DNA of 64,000 bases from Rummeliibacillus stabekisii (GTDB lineage Bacteria; Bacillota; Bacilli; Bacillales_A; Planococcaceae). This document shows, piece after piece, positions 1 to 8,325 of this stretch (positions are counted from its first letter, which is position 1; every line of letters starts with the position of its first letter). The stretch spans positions 248,001-312,000 of the forward strand of contig NZ_BJVD01000002.1 in the NCBI RefSeq assembly GCF_007988965.1, written 5' to 3'. Below the pieces are notes generated by a model. It ran no database searches and was not told the origin of the DNA. It saw only the letters and a program-made list of their open reading frames with translations. The position numbers and the translations under genes were made by a program.

Positions 1-481
1 GAACGGATACCATTAAGCCACCGATAAATAGCAATACAAGGCCTGACTTAAATCCTCGTTTCAAACGTACTAGCTTTTCCACATAACGACGGTAGAACGC
101 CCAGACAACAGCCACCAAAATCACTAAGGTGACGATTTCTTGGAAAAATGTAAAGTATGGGTATAGCGGCCCAAATGGTAGATGGGAACCCGGCTTTAAC
201 CCTTTCCATATAAAATCAATAGCGCCAAACTGAACTAGTAGGAAGCCATAGAAGAACATGACATGAATGGCACCGCTCTTCTTGTCTTTCATTAGTTTCT
301 TTTGGCCAAAAACATACACCCAAATTTTTTCTAACCGTGCTTTAACATTGTTATCAAATTCGGTTTTCTTCCCCATTTTAATGAACTGATAACGCGTTTT
401 TACTAAATACGTAAACAAACCTAAAGCATAAGCGACTACCCCTAAAAACAAGATCCAATTGACAATCAACAATGGATTCAT
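1..481 (-). CDS. fadF: FadF-like iron-sulfur oxidoreductase, N-terminal part (gene runs off the window)
   Basis: Only the first 160 codons are in the window; the gene continues beyond base 1. The visible part has an N-terminal membrane helix (about residues 4-25), a basic linker (VKARLEKIWVYVFGQKK) and two or three further helices with HV and YRRY motifs, as in the heterodisulfide-reductase-like membrane Fe-S protein FadF/YwjF of Bacillus, thought to pass electrons from acyl-CoA dehydrogenases to the membrane. The Fe-S and CCG domains lie outside. ATG follows a strong AAGGGGGG site. A FadR-like operator and promoter lie upstream, fitting beta-oxidation control. The family call rests on the N-terminus and synteny. 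Confidence 0.75.
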   Translation of the reverse strand, partial: MNPLLIVNWILFLGVVAYALGLFTYLVKTRYQFIKMGKKTEFDNNVKARLEKIWVYVFGQKKLMKDKKSGAIHVMFFYGFLLVQFGAIDFIWKGLKPGSHLPFGPLYPYFTFFQEIVTLVILVAVVWAFYRRYVEKLVRLKRGFKSGLVLLFIGGLMVSV

Positions 482-554
482 GTTATTCCCCCCTTATGTT
501 GTTACTCCCCTTTGTTTTATCTCAAGAGAATTCTGAAAATACTCTGTTTTGTCT

Positions 555-584
555 ATTGTAAAATATGAATGAGCATTCAGTCAA
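555..584 (-). promoter_or_regulatory. fadF promoter with overlapping FadR-type operator
   Basis: On the minus strand TTGACT (579-584) and TACAAT (555-560) are 18 bp apart, a sigma-A-like promoter. The spacer and -35 are covered by TGAATGA-GCAT-TCAGTCA (566-583), which matches the B. subtilis FadR consensus TGAATGANTANTCATTCA at most positions, with one mismatch in the right arm. Inference: fatty-acid-responsive repression of fadF. Confidence 0.65.
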
Positions 585-730
585 TCACATTTCTAGGATT
601 CTCTTAGAATTTCTGTGAAAATGATTTTCTCCTTCCGTAAACTTTTTTCTAGAAAGCGAAAGTTATATTTCAACTTGTCTAAGTATTCTATCATATTTAT
701 TTTCTCTCGCCCAATCAATTTTTCTCTAAA

Positions 731-767
731 AAAACGCCGAGAAATCTAAAGAATGATTTCTCGGCGT
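731..767 (-). terminator. Terminator of the cobamide operon
   Basis: A perfect 13-bp stem (734-746 with 755-767) is followed on the minus strand by a T run. It lies directly after the cblS stop and ends the operon. Confidence 0.9.
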
Positions 768-771
768 ATTC

Positions 772-1458
772 TTATAGGCTGTCTCGCCACCTAATCGGCA
801 AGAGCATTTTACCAAACAGCGATTGGGCAGCACTTACTTTTTCATCCTCTAATCCAATTAGAACAACAGTTGATGGACCTGCTGAAGCGTGAGGTTCCCA
901 TGCGCAAGTAAAAGGTTTGGAACCAAAAATGCGTTTGATTTCTCCTGCTATTCCTTTCGAGCCCACCGGCCATACAGATGCAATTATTTTCCCTTGCCTA
1001 GCTTTGTAAATAGATTTCAACGAAGCAACCTTTTCTTTTTCAGCCAGTAGGTTTTCTCCTACAAGCGGTTTGCCGTATGTAAACCATTTGAGCGTTTCTG
1101 GAGCTTTTGATTGATAGATTTGTTCTCCTAACATGGTAATCGCTATGCCTGATTGTAGCGTTTCAATGTTAGACTCAGTACTTCCGCTTATGGGTGGAGA
1201 AGAACATTCTATCTCATCGAATACTTGATGAATCCCTTTTAGATAGCGCATCCATACTTCGTCGCCGCTAAAGTTATGCATAAGAATGGAATGTGGTTCA
1301 GCTCCGGCAGCCCATTGCTCTAAAAGAGTCACGCGAGCCGAAAAATAACTGACCATTTCATCTGGCACATGTACTGTATCTTTTTCTTTTTGCCCAATCG
1401 CTCCTGCATTATCCGTTGTAACAATGAGTCCATTTGGTAGTTGTATAGCATTTCTCAT
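772..1458 (-). CDS. cblS: Alpha-ribazole kinase CblS (PurM/AIR-synthase-like fold)
   Basis: Product of 228 residues resembling the AIR-synthase/ThiL-related kinase CblS, which phosphorylates alpha-ribazole to alpha-ribazole phosphate. This lets cells lacking CobT acquire the lower ligand of cobalamin. The family signature VTTDNAGAIG is at residues 13-22, followed by HVPDEMVSYF and a segment rich in small residues. The ATG overlaps the cblT stop (ATGA), so the pair is probably translationally coupled; a longer open frame upstream runs through cblT and is rejected. Last gene of the riboswitch operon. The function is inferred from the family and from adjacency to cblT. Confidence 0.8.
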   Translation of the reverse strand: MRNAIQLPNGLIVTTDNAGAIGQKEKDTVHVPDEMVSYFSARVTLLEQWAAGAEPHSILMHNFSGDEVWMRYLKGIHQVFDEIECSSPPISGSTESNIETLQSGIAITMLGEQIYQSKAPETLKWFTYGKPLVGENLLAEKEKVASLKSIYKARQGKIIASVWPVGSKGIAGEIKRIFGSKPFTCAWEPHASAGPSTVVLIGLEDEKVSAAQSLFGKMLLPIRWRDSL

Positions 1459-1943
1459 CGACACGTGTCTCCCACTTTTCCGGTTACTTTTGTTATAGCC
1501 GGTAAGCATAATCCCGCAATAACGGCATTTATAACGGTAGCTATGAATATGCCGGGTGTAATAGTATAGTATGTTTGCGGTGAAATGAGAAAGTAAAACG
1601 GCAACGGCGCTAAAATACCGTTTGCGATGACAGCGAACAGCCATTTTAGCAGATGATGATTTCGTTGATGAAGCATAGCAAAACCATAGACTACTGTAAA
1701 CATTTCGATGGCGATCAGCGCGTGGAATGGAAGCGTCATAGGAAATCCACTCAGCTCTGCAGAGACCATATGTCCTATCGCCGCAGCCACGCCTGCAATC
1801 GGAGCAGGCAATAATGCAGCACCCAAAAATGCAGGGGCTGAATCAAGCGCTGCCGAACCGATGCCAACAGGTATTTTAATCATTGCGCCAATTGCACTTA
1901 AAGCAGCAATCATCGCTGTAAATGTAAGTCTACGAAATTTCAT
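1455..1943 (-). CDS. cblT: Alpha-ribazole ECF-type transporter S component CblT
   Basis: Membrane protein of 162 residues with about five hydrophobic segments and the small-residue-rich pattern of ECF S components (GIGSAALDSAPAFLGAALLPAPIAGVAAAIGH, given here only as a region near residues 27-58). In Listeria and Geobacillus the partner CblT imports alpha-ribazole for CblS, and the same pair closes this operon. A shared ECF energy module is not in the window. The ATG follows AGAAGGAT with suitable spacing. A generic ECF substrate-binding subunit is the fallback reading. Confidence 0.8.
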   Translation of the reverse strand: MKFRRLTFTAMIAALSAIGAMIKIPVGIGSAALDSAPAFLGAALLPAPIAGVAAAIGHMVSAELSGFPMTLPFHALIAIEMFTVVYGFAMLHQRNHHLLKWLFAVIANGILAPLPFYFLISPQTYYTITPGIFIATVINAVIAGLCLPAITKVTGKVGDTCR

Positions 1944-1948
1944 GCGGA

Positions 1949-2539
1949 TTAATCCTTCTCTTTACGGCCGCCATTTTTAAATACTTTCGCCCCACGGATA
2001 TATTCAATATCAGCAACATTTATTCTACAATTGGCTACGCGGGCAGCAGCAAATAAATAATCGGATAAACGATTGAGGTATCGTCCAACAACTAACGGCA
2101 CATCGTTTTCCTCGGAATTTTTGAAAAGTGTGACAGTCAAACGCTCTGCCCGTCTTGCAATAGTGCGGGCAATATGCAAAGTAGCTGCACCAGGTGAGCC
2201 TCCTGGTAGGATAAAGCGTTCAAGTAATGGCGGCTCATCCATTAGTACATCAATTCGTTTTTCCATAACTTCGATCGGCTCATCTGTCATTTTATAATGG
2301 CGCTCTTTCATTACATTCGCCAAATCACCGCCACAATCGAACAATTCATTTTGTATATTTTGCAAATCTTCGAGGATATCTTGGAATTTCTCTTGATCTA
2401 GCTCAGTCATTGCCTTGCCGATAAATGAATTCAATTCATCAATTGTGCCATATGCTTCTACTCGCAAATCATCCTTATCCACTCTTCGGCCAATGATGCT
2501 TGTTTTCCCCTTGTCACCTGTACGTGTGTATAAATTCAT
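1949..2539 (-). CDS. pduO: PduO-type ATP:cob(I)alamin adenosyltransferase
   Basis: Product of 196 residues. It carries the N-terminal YTRTGDKGKTS nucleotide-binding motif (residues 4-14), the RRAER motif (129-133) and NRLSDYLF (156-163) of PduO/YvqK corrinoid adenosyltransferases. The enzyme transfers adenosyl from ATP to Co(I) corrinoids, making AdoCbi or AdoCbl in the cytoplasm. It sits between the CobU-like gene and cblT, 17 bp from the former, with an AGAAGGGG ribosome site. Adenosylation is required before the CbiB and CobU steps encoded upstream. Confidence 0.93.
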   Translation of the reverse strand: MNLYTRTGDKGKTSIIGRRVDKDDLRVEAYGTIDELNSFIGKAMTELDQEKFQDILEDLQNIQNELFDCGGDLANVMKERHYKMTDEPIEVMEKRIDVLMDEPPLLERFILPGGSPGAATLHIARTIARRAERLTVTLFKNSEENDVPLVVGRYLNRLSDYLFAAARVANCRINVADIEYIRGAKVFKNGGRKEKD

Positions 2540-2556
2540 TGAAATCCCCTTCTTTC

Positions 2557-2955
2557 TTACTTAATAGTTTCACTCAAGCCATACCAGATGCGTGTGACAT
2601 GTTCACTACTCTTAAATAGCTCCTGATAAAGCCTTCCGCACGCATCCCTTAATGTTCGATCATGCCGGCTAAGAGGAACAATTCCTCGCCCCATTTCGGT
2701 TGCAATGACAATCACCTGATGTTCTTTCTCCCATAATTGTAACTGTTTTGCTATCTTTTTCGCGAGTATTAATTCATCTTTTTCCTCATCTGATTGGAGA
2801 ATTTTTTCTAAATGAGAAATGACAATAGTTTTGTTCGTGGGCTCTTTTGGCAGGACACCTTCATACCACGCTACATCATTTTCATGCTGCTCAATGAGCC
2901 AATTTCTCACATACTCATGTTTGCCGTTATAGGCACCACCGATAAAAACGTGCAT
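2557..2955 (-). CDS. Short CobU-like P-loop protein, divergent paralogue
   Basis: A 132-residue protein related to CobU (adenosylcobinamide kinase/guanylyltransferase) but about 50 residues shorter than usual. The P-loop is altered (GGAYNGKH, residues 6-13: His where Thr/Ser is expected) and the central RHxxxR region with the guanylylated His is missing. The C-terminal GRGIVP (89-94) and RDACGRLYQ (103-111) match canonical CobU. The full-length paralogue at 4257-4835 shows the reverse pattern. The gene overlaps the cobC end by 49 bp and has its own GAGGAGGGAG site. Function unknown; perhaps an accessory subunit or partially active kinase. Confidence 0.75.
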   Translation of the reverse strand: MHVFIGGAYNGKHEYVRNWLIEQHENDVAWYEGVLPKEPTNKTIVISHLEKILQSDEEKDELILAKKIAKQLQLWEKEHQVIVIATEMGRGIVPLSRHDRTLRDACGRLYQELFKSSEHVTRIWYGLSETIK

Positions 2956-3506
2956 CTTTCTCCCTCCTCAAAAGCCCTTCTCGACTCCCACTCCAATGTA
3001 TACATATCATTATGCGTGACTACCCAATCCCAAAACTGGCTTTCGTGCGGTGCATATTCCGTCAGCAAAACGCGAATCGTACCACCGTGCACTACGAGCG
3101 GGTACACTGATAAGCCTTGTGGCAACTTTTTAAAAGCTTTCTGGCAGCGATTAGTCATGATTTCTAATGTTTCGCCATCCGGCGGTGCTACTTGAGTTGA
3201 ATCAGCCAACCACTTTTGATAGCGCTGGTCTCCCTTTAATTCTTCATAGGTTTTACCTTCAAACTGACCAAAGTTCAATTCCCTAAGCCCCTCGTCTTCT
3301 ACATAAACCGCACCCGGAAAATAAGCTTCAGCCGTTTGCTTGCAGCGCACTAAATCGCTTCCGAAAACAACGGGATATTCCCTATTTACTACTGGCAGCT
3401 CTTCTCTTTTCAAAATGGGCTCATCTTTCCAGCCTATATACCGCTTTTCGTCGTTGCTTTTTGTTTTGGCATGGCGTATCAGATGCACAACAACAGGACA
3501 ATCCAT
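2907..3506 (-). CDS. cobC: Alpha-ribazole-5'-phosphate phosphatase CobC (histidine phosphatase family)
   Basis: Product of 199 residues of the phosphoglycerate-mutase-like superfamily: LIRHAKT at residues 9-15 supplies the phospho-His, ELNFGQFEG follows near 76-84, and VVHGGTIR places the second His at 140. In cobalamin assembly it removes the 5' phosphate from alpha-ribazole phosphate or adenosylcobalamin phosphate. It lies directly after cobS, overlapping it by 28 bp, which favours CobC over a general phosphatase. Ribosome site GGAGGCGG. Confidence 0.88.
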   Translation of the reverse strand: MDCPVVVHLIRHAKTKSNDEKRYIGWKDEPILKREELPVVNREYPVVFGSDLVRCKQTAEAYFPGAVYVEDEGLRELNFGQFEGKTYEELKGDQRYQKWLADSTQVAPPDGETLEIMTNRCQKAFKKLPQGLSVYPLVVHGGTIRVLLTEYAPHESQFWDWVVTHNDMYTLEWESRRAFEEGERCTFLSVVPITANMSM

Positions 3507-4243
3507 AAAACCGCCTCCATCCCTTCGATGAGAGCTCCAAGCAAATCTCCTGAACTCCCGCTAAATTGCTGAAGTGACCACCATCTATAGATCAAAGCAG
3601 CCAACACAATCATGAATAGCAGAAGAAGTATAGTCCATGTTCCACTAAGCCATATAAATAAGGCTCCTCCTGCAATCATCGAGCATGCTGTTCCAATTAA
3701 CCAATATTTCATATGTAAGTGTTGTTTAAAAAAGTGAGCCAATCCCTTCTCTTTAGATGTACGTGTACAAATAAAATAAATTGACATACACAATCGTGAC
3801 AAGAAAGGAACAGCAATTAGCCATATCCAATAAAAAGATGGCTTTTCGAGCAATTCTGCCAAAAAGAATATTTTAGCTAAGATTAGAAATACCAATGATA
3901 TAGCGCCAAATGCACCTGTCCGAGGATCATCCAAAATTTCTAATCGTTTTTTCTTATCTCTGTAAGAAAAATAGGCATCGCTTGTATCTACATATCCATC
4001 CAAATGGAGTCCGCCTGAACAAATGACATAACCGCTAATCAAAATAAAACTTAAAAGTAATGGACTAATGTCTGTGTATGTATGCAACAAATAATAGACA
4101 ATGGACAACACAAAGCCTATCAATGCGCCCAGCCAAGGAAAAACGACAAACATGGCCGTGACGGTCTTTTTCGTCATTGGAATTTCTTTATGAATAGGCA
4201 AAATTGAAAAAAATTGAAGTGCAAGCAGCAGACCATTTGTCAT
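3479..4243 (-). CDS. cobS: Adenosylcobinamide-GDP ribazoletransferase CobS (cobalamin synthase)
   Basis: Polytopic membrane protein of 254 residues from the chosen ATG, which follows AGTAGGGGG; an upstream ATG at 4288 lies inside cobU and lacks a good site. It joins AdoCbi-GDP with alpha-ribazole (phosphate) at the cytoplasmic membrane, the last assembly step. Seen: N-terminal LLALQFFSILPI, then GGLHLDGYVDTSDA with the Asp-rich motif thought to bind metal, and six or so hydrophobic helices. Neighbours are cobU and cobC. Confidence 0.93.
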   Translation of the reverse strand: MTNGLLLALQFFSILPIHKEIPMTKKTVTAMFVVFPWLGALIGFVLSIVYYLLHTYTDISPLLLSFILISGYVICSGGLHLDGYVDTSDAYFSYRDKKKRLEILDDPRTGAFGAISLVFLILAKIFFLAELLEKPSFYWIWLIAVPFLSRLCMSIYFICTRTSKEKGLAHFFKQHLHMKYWLIGTACSMIAGGALFIWLSGTWTILLLLFMIVLAALIYRWWSLQQFSGSSGDLLGALIEGMEAVLWIVLLLCI

Positions 4244-4256
4244 TCTAATTCGCCCC

Positions 4257-4835
4257 CTACTTCCATTTATGTATAAAGCCGTAATCAATTTCTATTGCTT
4301 CTGAAGCATTCTTGACAAACCACTGGTGGAGCCTGCCAATTGTCTGCTGGTATAGATGTACCTCAGGATTTGTGGAAAGAGGTTCATCTAACATTTCGTT
4401 GGAAACGATGGCGAGAGGTATTCCAATAGAGCGAATTTGTAAAATAGTGCTTTTCATCTCATCCATCCGCTGTTTGAGTCTTCCTTCTTGCTTCCAAGCA
4501 AAAACGCCTGATTCACTCTGTTCATAGAATTCATTCGATAGCCAAGTTGTGACGCAATCCCAAAGAATAGCATCTCCTTGCTTCACCTGAACCAATACCT
4601 TTTTGAAATTCGTGGGCTGTTCAATGGTTACCCATTGATGCTCTTGCATTATCCGATCATGTTTATGCCGCTCTATCCGGTTTGTCATTTCTTCATCGAA
4701 GGCTACACCCGTTGCTAAGTAGACCAAGCGATTTGCTCGCACTTCCTTTGCTAACGCCACTAATCGCTGCTCCGCATACGCACTTTTGCCGCTTCGAACA
4801 CCGCCTGTTATAAATGAGAGTTTTGCTTGATCCAT
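4257..4835 (-). CDS. cobU: Adenosylcobinamide kinase/guanylyltransferase CobU
   Basis: Product of 192 residues with an intact P-loop GGVRSGKS (11-18) and RHKHDR around His57, where CobU is guanylylated. It converts AdoCbi to AdoCbi phosphate and then to AdoCbi-GDP. The usual SNEVGxGIVP and downstream RDxxGxxNQ motifs are altered here (SNEMLDEPLS at 145-154, then QTIGRLHQ), whereas the short paralogue at 2557-2955 keeps them. It overlaps cobD by 28 bp; ribosome site GAGGAGATGGAGG. Family membership is certain; whether it works alone is not. Confidence 0.88.
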   Translation of the reverse strand: MDQAKLSFITGGVRSGKSAYAEQRLVALAKEVRANRLVYLATGVAFDEEMTNRIERHKHDRIMQEHQWVTIEQPTNFKKVLVQVKQGDAILWDCVTTWLSNEFYEQSESGVFAWKQEGRLKQRMDEMKSTILQIRSIGIPLAIVSNEMLDEPLSTNPEVHLYQQTIGRLHQWFVKNASEAIEIDYGFIHKWK

Positions 4836-5896
4836 GCCTCCATCTCCTCTTGAAGAACTGCCATCGCGTGTTCATTCTTTATTCCTACTCGAAACCATTT
4901 ACCATCCAAGCCTTTAAAGTTTTCCGTATGCCGCAGGACAATGCCCCTGTTCAGCATGTCGTGAAAAAATCTTTGAGACAAATCTGGATGAGGAAGCTTA
5001 AAACAAACATAATTAGTCATGCTCTTTGTTGTTTTGCATCCTAATTCTTGCAGGAAATGTACAAATCTCACTTTCGACTTTTTAGCGTATTCTATGGATT
5101 TATCTCTGTATTGCGTTTCGTCAATACATTTTGCTCCTATATGGGCAGCGATGCCATTAATATGCCAATGTGGTGCTTTTTCGCGCAATGCTTCAATCAT
5201 TGCAGGCGAGCTTACCATATAGCCTAGCCGGATTCCTGGAATTGCGTACATTTTGGTCATCGAGCGCACAATGATTAGATTTGGAAAATCCTCTATGTAC
5301 GAAATCATGGATGCTTCCTCCCCAATCCAATCGATGAAGGCTTCATCCAATATTACTGTGCAGTCCATTTTTTGCCCTTCCTCTAAAAGGTGCACCAGTT
5401 CATTCCTTGGTGGCAGTACACCGGTAGGATTATTTGGTGTGCAAAGGTACAACAGATCAGCACGCTTCATATTTTCTATAATATGGCCTATTGGCAGCTT
5501 CCAATTTTCGATCTCTTCTACTGAGAGATGGATGATTTCTGTCCCGTTTGCTCTTAAAGTCGCCTCGTATTCCGAAAAGGTCGGATGAACAATCATTGCA
5601 CATTTTCTTTGAAAGTATCCAGCAAGCAATGAAAAAATCTCGGCCGCACCATTCCCAAGCAATACGCGGCTCTTCGGAATGCTATGATATGCTGCAATAG
5701 CAGATAAAAATGGTTCGCCGTGCGGTTCTGGATAGCTAGAAAGTAAGTGCATATAGCCTTGCCAGTTTTCTACTACTGAGAGAGGCGGCCCTAATGGATT
5801 TACATTTTCACTGTAATCTATGATTTGTTCTGGAAGCGGAATTGCTAATTCACCGTATAACAATTGTGGATTTGCTCCATGGTTAGGCAATGACAA
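4808..5896 (-). CDS. cobD: L-threonine-O-3-phosphate decarboxylase CobD
   Basis: PLP enzyme of 362 residues, aminotransferase class I/II. It makes (R)-1-aminopropan-2-ol phosphate, the linker that CbiB joins to cobyric acid. Motifs: DYSENVNPLGPP (28-38), TPNNPTG (153-159), DEAF (184-187) and SMTK with PLP Lys215. The start is TTG, set by GGAGGAG six bases upstream; it overlaps the cbiB stop by 14 bp. A histidinol-phosphate aminotransferase is the main alternative, excluded mainly by operon context and the N-terminal ENxNPLG pattern. No PduX-type threonine kinase is seen here. Confidence 0.92.
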   Translation of the reverse strand: MSLPNHGANPQLLYGELAIPLPEQIIDYSENVNPLGPPLSVVENWQGYMHLLSSYPEPHGEPFLSAIAAYHSIPKSRVLLGNGAAEIFSLLAGYFQRKCAMIVHPTFSEYEATLRANGTEIIHLSVEEIENWKLPIGHIIENMKRADLLYLCTPNNPTGVLPPRNELVHLLEEGQKMDCTVILDEAFIDWIGEEASMISYIEDFPNLIIVRSMTKMYAIPGIRLGYMVSSPAMIEALREKAPHWHINGIAAHIGAKCIDETQYRDKSIEYAKKSKVRFVHFLQELGCKTTKSMTNYVCFKLPHPDLSQRFFHDMLNRGIVLRHTENFKGLDGKWFRVGIKNEHAMAVLQEEMEAWIKQNSHL

Positions 5897-6839
5897 TCAT
5901 AACTCCTCCTATCATAATACCGAGTAGCCAAAAATAAGCTGTGACAGTATACATTTGATTTACGGCTAGCTGAATATGTCTCGGAGCTAACTCTACTTCC
6001 TTCTTCCCCATTGTGGCTCTTTTGGAGACAACACCTTTATAATAATTGGTTCCACCCAGTTGTACACCAAGCTGATAAGCAGTCGCTGCTTCTAAATAAC
6101 CACTATTAGGGCTTGGATGCTTCTTGGCATCAGTCAACCATCCCCTCATTCGTTCAGAAAGTGAATGCTTCGACTCATTTTGCGTCGTTAAAAGGATCAG
6201 TAATCCTGTCAAACGGCTCGGGATATAGTTGAAGACATCGTCTGTATGAGCTGCTACAAAACCAAACTCTTTGAATTCCTTATTTTTGTACGCAACCATT
6301 GAATCAAGCGTATTTACAGCTTTGTACATCCAGATACCAGCTGCACCGAATAGAAAAGCCCAAAATAATGGAGCCGTCACGCCGTCGCTCGTATTTTCAG
6401 AAACTGTCTCTACCACACCTCGTGTGACTTCGCTTTCCGAAAGTTTCTCTGTATCTCTCCCGACAATCCATGAAAGCTTCATACGTGCTTGTACTAAATT
6501 GCCAGCAGTAAGAGGCTCATATACTTCCATCGCTGCTTGCTTCAAGCTTTTTTGGGCAAGTCCAAATGAAATGAGTAAACCTTCTACCAAGATGCCAAAA
6601 ATGATGCCCACTTGATAGGCAATCACAACCACGGCATAAGCTGTCACAGTAGTTGCCACTACGACCAAAATAACAAGCAACGTGCCCTTCGTTTTGCGGA
6701 ATCCGCCTTTATTTAATCGTTTCGTTAGCCATCCAATTAAACCGCCAATCCATTTTACTGGGTGTGGCATTCTTTTAGGATCTCCAATAAGACGGTCAAG
6801 AACGATCCCTAGCGTACAAGCAATTAAATGTGCCAGCAT
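5883..6839 (-). CDS. cbiB: Adenosylcobinamide-phosphate synthase CbiB
   Basis: Membrane protein of 318 residues with the family N-terminus LDRLIGDPKRMPHPVKW (residues 14-30), followed by ETVSENTSDGVTAPLFW and several hydrophobic helices. It amidates adenosylcobyric acid with aminopropanol phosphate from CobD. Its ATG abuts the stop of btuD/cbiZ (TAAATG). The CbiZ-CbiB-CobD series means that scavenged cobinamide is first hydrolysed to cobyrate and then rebuilt with the cell's own linker. Confidence 0.95.
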   Translation of the reverse strand: MLAHLIACTLGIVLDRLIGDPKRMPHPVKWIGGLIGWLTKRLNKGGFRKTKGTLLVILVVVATTVTAYAVVVIAYQVGIIFGILVEGLLISFGLAQKSLKQAAMEVYEPLTAGNLVQARMKLSWIVGRDTEKLSESEVTRGVVETVSENTSDGVTAPLFWAFLFGAAGIWMYKAVNTLDSMVAYKNKEFKEFGFVAAHTDDVFNYIPSRLTGLLILLTTQNESKHSLSERMRGWLTDAKKHPSPNSGYLEAATAYQLGVQLGGTNYYKGVVSKRATMGKKEVELAPRHIQLAVNQMYTVTAYFWLLGIMIGGVMIVIA

Positions 6840-8315
6840 TTAGTCCTGCTCCTTCGCTTTTTTATAGTCTTGTAGTGCAGTACAAAGGGTTTCATAAACA
6901 CCGCGACCGATGAGCTTGCCTACTGCGGTTGCACTTCCAGCATATTCATAAAAAGGACCATTTTGCGTTGCGGCGATTAGCACACTATCCGTTGATGTCC
7001 CTGTTGCAATGGTGCCAGAAACAACATCTTTAATTTGTTCTGTATACATAGCCTTTGTTTTCGCTTCCGTTATAGCAATCATCCCCTGCATGAACGATTC
7101 ATCAGTCAATGAGCCATTGATAAACACCCATATATTAATAGTCCCTACATGAAATACATCTTCTCTTTTGTAAGCGCTCGCAATATCGATTGCATTGCCC
7201 ACCCCAGCAGTAACTGCCACAACGATATCGGTCTCGTCGGAAGTGAATTGCCGTACCACCGCATTTTTAGCTGGCACTGCAGTCATCATGGCGACTGTAT
7301 TTGTAGGAGAAAATCCTTTCTCCATTAAGTATTCTTTTAATTCATCATGCGCATCATCGCACATATATTCTGCATCAACCGTCCGGTTAACGAAATACTG
7401 ATACCAGCCGACGCCTGCATTATGGACGGCAGAGGAGAAAGCCTTCAGGGGTGAAGTTGTATGTAACTCGACATACTCATCACGTATTTTTATATCTTCT
7501 GCTTTTATAGGAACACTTTCCTTCCTCTCCCCTTTTATTTCAGGCATTAATGTCATTTGGGGTTTGGGCAAAAGAGGATGTGGATAGGTCGATATAGTCG
7601 TGTGATAGACGTCTTTTATAAAGTGTTCTTTTAGCACCTCATGCGGCTCACCCATCGCATAAATTTCTCCTTTATTTAGCAAGAGAAGACGATCACAATA
7701 GAGCGCTGCCAGATTGATATCATGGAAGATGGACAGAACTGTTAATCCATTTTGGACCACTTCAAGGCGAATCATATCAAGCAGTTTTCGCTGGTGTTCG
7801 ATATCCAAATGGTTAGTTGGCTCATCCAGCAACAATAAATCAGCACTCTGTGCCAGTGCTTGTGCCACATATGTACGCTGTTGCTCACCACCTGAAAGAT
7901 TTTCAAGCAACTGTTTTTCGTATGAAAGAATGCCAGTGGACTCCATCGCCTTTTTAATCGCTGATTCATCCTCATCCGTCCATGTGGAAAGCCACCTATG
8001 CTGATAAGGGTAACGACCAATCGAAACTGTCTCTCGAACAGAATGCGAAAAAGCCTGTGTATGTAGTTGCGGCAGCACAGCCATTTTGCGGGCAAGCTCT
8101 TTTGCCGTATATTCCTCTCGACTCTTCCCTTCAATCTGAACATTTCCCTGATTGAACGGGAGCGTACCGCTAATAGCTTTAAGTAGCGTAGATTTGCCAC
8201 TGCCATTTGGGCCAAGCACCCCTAAGAATTGGCCTTTTTCCACACTAAAATTTATACCTTTTACAATTGGATGTTTCTCATCATATCCTCCTGTAAGATC
8301 TTTTACGTTTAGCAT
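6840..8315 (-). CDS. btuD: Corrinoid ABC transporter ATPase fused to CbiZ amidohydrolase
   Basis: Fusion of 491 residues. Residues 1-260 are an ABC ATPase: Walker A GPNGSGKST (35-43), signature LSGGEQQR (140-147), Walker B LLLLDEP (160-166) and H-loop SIFHDIN. From about residue 290 a CbiZ domain follows, with NAGVGWYQYFVNR and later TGTSTDSVLIA. CbiZ cuts adenosylcobinamide to adenosylcobyric acid; fusion to the importer ATPase suggests processing at uptake. B. subtilis BtuD (YvrA) has the same fusion. The ATG at 8315 follows AGGGGGT; the open frame extends upstream but without a site. Confidence 0.92.
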   Translation of the reverse strand: MLNVKDLTGGYDEKHPIVKGINFSVEKGQFLGVLGPNGSGKSTLLKAISGTLPFNQGNVQIEGKSREEYTAKELARKMAVLPQLHTQAFSHSVRETVSIGRYPYQHRWLSTWTDEDESAIKKAMESTGILSYEKQLLENLSGGEQQRTYVAQALAQSADLLLLDEPTNHLDIEHQRKLLDMIRLEVVQNGLTVLSIFHDINLAALYCDRLLLLNKGEIYAMGEPHEVLKEHFIKDVYHTTISTYPHPLLPKPQMTLMPEIKGERKESVPIKAEDIKIRDEYVELHTTSPLKAFSSAVHNAGVGWYQYFVNRTVDAEYMCDDAHDELKEYLMEKGFSPTNTVAMMTAVPAKNAVVRQFTSDETDIVVAVTAGVGNAIDIASAYKREDVFHVGTINIWVFINGSLTDESFMQGMIAITEAKTKAMYTEQIKDVVSGTIATGTSTDSVLIAATQNGPFYEYAGSATAVGKLIGRGVYETLCTALQDYKKAKEQD

Positions 8316-8325
8316 TCTGTACCCC

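Noticed and set aside
1459-1644. Upstream extension of cblS to an ATG at 1644
   Set aside because: It is out of frame with and wholly inside cblT, has no ribosome site, and the family N-terminus starts at the ATGA overlap.
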